Source: Leuctra nigra
Lineage: Eukaryota; Arthropoda; Insecta; Plecoptera; Leuctridae
Direction: 5' to 3'
Length of the DNA: 64,000 bases
Assembly (NCBI GenBank): GCA_934045905.1
Contig: OW203764.1
Coordinates: forward strand, 37,879,434 to 37,943,433
Positions 59,104 to 64,000 of the stretch are shown one piece after another. Position numbers and translations under genes: made by a program. The notes beneath the pieces are model-generated. The model was not told the origin of the DNA. It saw only the letters and a list, made by a program, of their open reading frames with translations, and ran no database searches. Position 1 is the first letter of the stretch; each line of letters starts with the position of its first letter.

Positions 59104-62100
59104 AGGATGTAATATGCAAGGATAGTGATGTAATATGCCAGGATAGTGATGTAATATGCCAGGATAGTGATGTAATATGCCAGGATAGTGATGTAATATG
59201 CCAGGATAGTGATGTAATATGCAAGGATAGTGATGTAATATGCCAGGATAGTGATGTAATATGCCAGGATAGTGATGTAATATGCCAGGATAGTGATGTA
59301 ATATGCAAGGATAGTGATGTAATATGCCAGGATAGTGATGTAATATGCCAGGATAGTGATGTAATATGCAAGGATAGTGATGTGATATGCCAGGATAGTG
59401 ATGTAATATGCAAGGATAGTGATGTAATATGCCAGGATAGTGATGTAATATGCCAGGATAGTGATGTAATATGCAAGGATAGTGATGTAATATGCCAGGA
59501 TAGTGATGTAATATGCAAGGATTATGATGTAATATGCAAGGATAGTGATGTAATATGCCAGGATAGTGATGTAATATGCCAGGATAGTGATGTAATATGC
59601 AAGGATAGTGATGTAATATGCAAGGATAGTGATGTAATATGCAAGGATAGTGATGTAATATGCAAGGATAGTGATGTAATATGCAAGGATAGTGATGTAA
59701 TATGCAAGGATAGTGATGTAATATGCAAGGATAGTGATGTAATATGCAAGGATAGTGATGTAATATGCAAGGATAGTGATGTAATATGCCAGGATAGTGA
59801 TGTAATATGCAAGGATAGTGATGTAATATGCCAGGATAGTGATGTATTATGCCAGGATAGTGATGTAATATGCCAGGATAGTGATGTAATATGCAAGGAT
59901 AGTGATGTAATATGCAAAGATAGTGATGTAATATGCAAGGATAGTGATGTAATATGCAAGGATAGTGATGTAATATGCAAGGATAGTGATGTAATATGCA
60001 AGGATAGTGATGTAATATGCAAGGATAGTGATGTAATATGCAAGGATAGTGATGTAATATGCAAGGATAGTGATGTAATATGCAAGGATAGTGATGTAAT
60101 ATGCAAGGATAGTGATGAAATATGCAAGGATAGTGATGTAATATGCCAGGATAGTGATGTAATATGCAAGGATAGTGATGTAAAATGCACTGATTAGGAT
60201 GTAATATGCAAGGATAGTGATGTAATATGCCAGGATAGTGATGTAATATGCAAGGATAGTGATGTAATATGCATGGATAGTGATGTAATATGCAAGGATA
60301 GTGATGTAATATGCCAGGATAGTGATGTAATATGCAAGGATAGTGATGTAATATGCAAGGATAGTGATGAAATATGCCAGGATAGTGATGTAATATGCAA
60401 GGATAGTGATGTAATATGCAAGGAGTGTGATGTAATATGCACTGATTAGGATGTAATATGCAAGGATAGTGATGTAATATGCCAGGATAGTGATGTAATA
60501 TGCAAGGATAGTGATGTAATATGCAAGGATAGTGATGTAATATGCAAGGATAGTGATGTAATATGCAAGGATAGTGATGTAATATGCAAGTATAGTGATG
60601 TAATATGCAAGGATAGTGATGTAATATGCACTGATTAGGATGTAATATGCAAGGATAGTGATGTAATATGCCAGGATAGTGATGTAATATGCAAGGATAG
60701 TGATGTAATATGCAAGGATAGTGATGTAATATGCAAGGATAGTGATGTAATATGCCAGGATAGTGATGTAATATGCAAGGATAGTGATGTAATATGCAAG
60801 GATAGTGATGTAATATGCCAGGATAGTGATGTAATATGCACTGATTAGGATGTAATATGCAAGGATAGTGATGTAATATGCCAGGATAGTGATGTAATAT
60901 GCCAGGATAGTGATGAAATATGCAAGGATAGTGATGTAATATGCAAGGATAGTGATGTAATATGCAAGGATAGTGATGTAATATGCAAGGATAGTGATGT
61001 AATATGCAAGGATAGTGATGTAATATGCCAGGATAGTGATGTAAAATGCCAGGATAGTGATGTAATATGCCAGGATAGTGATGTAATATGCAAGGATAGT
61101 GATGTAATATGCAAGGATAGTGATGTAATATGCCAGGATAGTGATGTAATATGCAAGGATAGTGATGTAATATGCAAGGATAGTGATGTAATATGCAAGG
61201 ATAGTGATGTAATATGCCAGGATAGTGATGTAATATGCACTGATTAGGATGTAATATGCAAGGATAGTGATGTAATATGCCAGGATAGTGATGTAATATG
61301 CCAGGATAGTGATGTAATATGCAAGGATAGTGATGTAATATGCAAGGATAGTGATGTAATATGCAAGGATAGTGATGTAATATGCAAGGATAGTGATGTA
61401 ATATGCAAGGATAGTGATGTAATATGCCAGGATAGTGATGTAATATGCAAGGATAGTGATGTAATATGCAAGGATAGTGATGAAATATGCAAGGATAGTG
61501 ATGTAATATGCAAGGATAGTGATGTAATATGCAAGGATAGTGATGTAATATGCAAGGATAGTGATGTAATATGCAAGGATAGTGATGTAATATGCAAGGA
61601 TAGTGATGTAATATGCAAGGATAGTGATGTAATATGCCAGGATAGTGATGTAATATGCACTGATTAGGATGTAATATGCAAGGATAGTGATGTAATATGC
61701 CAAGATAGTGATGTAATATGCCAGGATAGTGATGTAATATGCAAGGATAGTGATGTAATATGCAAGGATAGTGATGTAATATGCAAGGATAGTGATGTAG
61801 TATGCAAGGATAGTGATGTAATATGCCAGGATAGTGATGTAATATGCAAGGATAGTGATGTAATATGCCAGGATAGTGATGTAATATGCAAGGATAGTGA
61901 TGTAATATGCAAGGATAGTGATGTAATATGCAAGGATAGTGATGTAATATGCCAGGATAGTGATGTAATATGCACTGATTAGGATGTAATATGCAAGGAT
62001 AGTGATGTAATATGCCAGGATAGTGATGTAATATGCCAGGATAGTGATGTAATATGCAAGGATAGTGATGTAATATGCAAGGATAGTGATGTAATATGCA

Positions 62101-62873
62101 AGGATAGTGATGTAATATGCAAGGATAGTGATGTAATATGCAAGGATAGTGATGTAATATGCCAGGATAGTGATGTAATATGCCAGGATAGTGATGTAAT
62201 ATGCCAGGATAGTGATGTAATATGCAAGGATAGTGATGTTATATGCAAGGATAGTGATGTAATATGCAAGGATAGTGATGTAATATGCAAGGATAGTGAT
62301 GTAATATGCAAGGATAGTGATGTAATATGCCAGGATAGTGATGTAATATGCCAGGATAGTGATGTAATATGCAAGGATAGTGATGTAATATGCAAGGATA
62401 GTGATGTAATATGCAAGGATAGTGATGTAATATGCCAGGATAGTGATGTAATATGTACTGATTAGGATGTAATATGCAAGGATAGTGATGTAATATGCCA
62501 GGATAGTGATGTAATATGCCAGGATAGTGATGTAATATGCAAGGATAGTGATGTAATATGCAAGGATAGTGATGTAATATGCAAGGATAGTGATGTAATA
62601 TGCAAGGATAGTGATGTAATATGCAAGGATAGTGATGTAATATGCCAGGATAGTGATGTAATATGCACTGATTAGGATGTAATATGCAAGGATAGTGATG
62701 TAATATGCAAGGATAGTGATGTAATAAGCAAGGATAGTGATGTAATATGCAAGGATAGTGATGTAATATGCAAGGATAGTGATGTAATATGCAAGGATAG
62801 TGATGTAATATGCAAGGATAGTGATGTAATATGCAAGGATAGTGATGTAATATGCAAGGATAGTGATGTAATA
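59104..62873. repeat. 21-bp satellite array, about 179 units
   Basis: The unit (gatagtgatgtaatatgcaa + g) repeats in register for 3.77 kb. Two main variants alternate irregularly (tgcaagga and tgccagga). A marker unit 'tgcactgattaggatg' recurs at about 60189, 60441, 60630, 60840, 61239, 61659, 61974, 62457 (variant) and 62667, with intervals that are multiples of 21 (about 189-483). As 21 is divisible by 3, long ORFs arise in several frames; they are by-products. Confidence 0.97.
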
Positions 62874-62896
62874 TTCCCGGGAATTTATTTTTTCGG

Positions 62897-63718
62897 GAAT
62901 AGAGTACTTGAGTGCCACGCCCACTAGGTACTTCCGGAGGCTTTTTCAAAACCCTCTTATGGAAAATAACATGGGGACTTACTTTGATTGCTGGTCATTT
63001 GTAAACGAAACAGAGTTAAGAAAATCCCAATACACCACCATTAACTTCAATCGTTCATTTATAACATTATGTCGACACATCTCTTCAAATATATACCAAA
63101 TTAAAACTGTTTAAGTTATTAAACAGCTCCAAAGTGCGACGTTGCAATCTACATCAATAATATATTGTAACACGACGCAGCGCGATGTCCTGGGAAGCGA
63201 GTTGGCAACTGCGACTTTACAAAAATGAAAAACAAATGAAACAATTTTCAACAATGATGCCAGACCTTGCATGTCAATTTTCGATTGTTGACGAAAAGTA
63301 AACAAAACTGAAGTATTTCTGTGCTCCTCGAGTTTATACACTGAATCAAGTTCATATTATAGTTATTTTAATTTCAGGATACCATAAAACGAGATGTAAT
63401 GAGCTGTTGAAATGTAGACTGACAGTTCATTGAATTTACATCTTGCACCGGTGTAAATTTTCGTGACGTCATACCCTGTGTAGTGTGTTGTTTAACTTGT
63501 AACAGTTTAAAATTTGTATATATTTAAAGAGATGTGTCGACATAATATTATAAATGAAAGATTGAAGTTAATGGTGGTGCATTGCGATTATCTTAACTCT
63601 GTTTCGTTTACAAATGACCAGCAATCAAAGTAAGTCCCCATGTTATTTTCCATAAGAGGGTTTTGAAAAAGCCTCCGGAAGTACCTAGTGGGCGTGGCAC
63701 TCTAGTACTCTATATTCC
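62897..63718. mobile_element. TIR element with ~215-bp arms next to the satellite
   Basis: Arms 62897-63113 and 63501-63718 are inverted copies (gtgccacgcccactag, 'acatggggacttactttgat', 'gtcgacacatctctt'). Both flanks carry 'ccgggaatttatt' (62878 and 63724), which may be the TSD or part of an older repeat. 822 bp, no coding capacity. Confidence 0.75.
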
Positions 63719-63916
63719 CCAAACCGGGAATTTATTGGGAATTTACTACAGAGATGAGTAAACATTAAGAGAAAACATTATTAAAGCATGTTTATGTTTT
63801 GAGATGTCATAAGACAGGGGTTGGCAACCTGCGGCTCCTTGGTGGGTTTTGAATGGCTCTTTATAATTTAAATAAAGATCTGGAATCGAAATATTTGAAA
63901 ATTTGAAAAACGCCCT

Positions 63917-64000
63917 GGGCCCTCATTCACGTACATTGTCCTTATCCTTGCCTACCCCGGGGTAGCCTACTACTTGCTTACCACCTCGGGGTAGCGAATG
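63917..64000 (+). mobile_element. GGGCCCTCATTCACGTAC element, copy 3 (cut by window end)
   Basis: The visible 84 bases match the start of the copies at 35870 and 38653 (complement side) with very few changes. The rest lies outside the window. Confidence 0.8.

Noticed and set aside
59847..62924. 1,025-residue open frame of ITILAYY heptads (minus), and the DVICKDS frame (plus)
   Set aside because: They arise because the 21-bp satellite unit is a multiple of three and has no stop in several frames; all frames are equally repetitive and there is no flanking gene structure.

Overview
The window looks like nuclear DNA of an arthropod, most likely an insect: one intron-rich conserved gene lies in AT-rich non-coding sequence packed with LINEs, hAT-like and TTAA-type MITEs, fold-back elements and minisatellites. 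Species cannot be told from the sequence. No operons, rRNA, clear intact tRNA, CRISPR or viral genes were seen.

Host gene. The only host gene I can support is on the minus strand: the 3' two-thirds of maleless / DHX9 (RNA helicase A). Nine exons between 47427 and 6822 join in consistent phase with GT-AG introns and encode about 655 C-terminal residues: the end of the RecA1-RecA2 linker, RecA2 with motifs IV, V and VI, the winged-helix/ratchet (HA2) region, the OB-fold and an RGG tail. The dsRNA-binding domains and helicase motifs I to III must lie beyond position 64000. Only 1,970 bases of this ~40.6 kb interval are coding.

Introns and flanks. From left to right: a wrecked CR1-like LINE with nested MITEs (605-4335); the last exon (6822-7020); CRE-like diverged repeats and a palindromic element (7.2-9.3 kb); three nested fold-back systems (10.2-14 kb and 14.4-16 kb); a near-perfect 43-bp minisatellite just beyond a splice donor (17.24-17.80 kb); two head-to-tail LINEs in the gene's own orientation (18.75-25.78 kb); nested hAT-like MITEs (27.4-29.9 kb); a 3.9-kb fold-back with elements nested in both arms (35.7-39.6 kb); a frameshifted RTE-type LINE (42.9-46.7 kb); then, in the intron upstream of the first visible exon, more MITEs, a LINE tail, and a 3.8-kb array of ~179 copies of a 21-bp repeat (59.1-62.9 kb).

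Most notable. The LINE at 21574-25775 keeps both ORFs open. Its ORF1 combines a canonical C4HC3 PHD-type finger with a macrodomain of the OARD1/TARG1 (ADP-ribose hydrolase) type, retaining the Lys and Asp at the exact spacing of the TARG1 catalytic pair. A retrotransposon carrying a potentially active ADP-ribosyl-hydrolase is, to my knowledge, not a described arrangement. Second, the introns of a dsRNA helicase gene are loaded with long inverted repeats that would fold into dsRNA in its own pre-mRNA.
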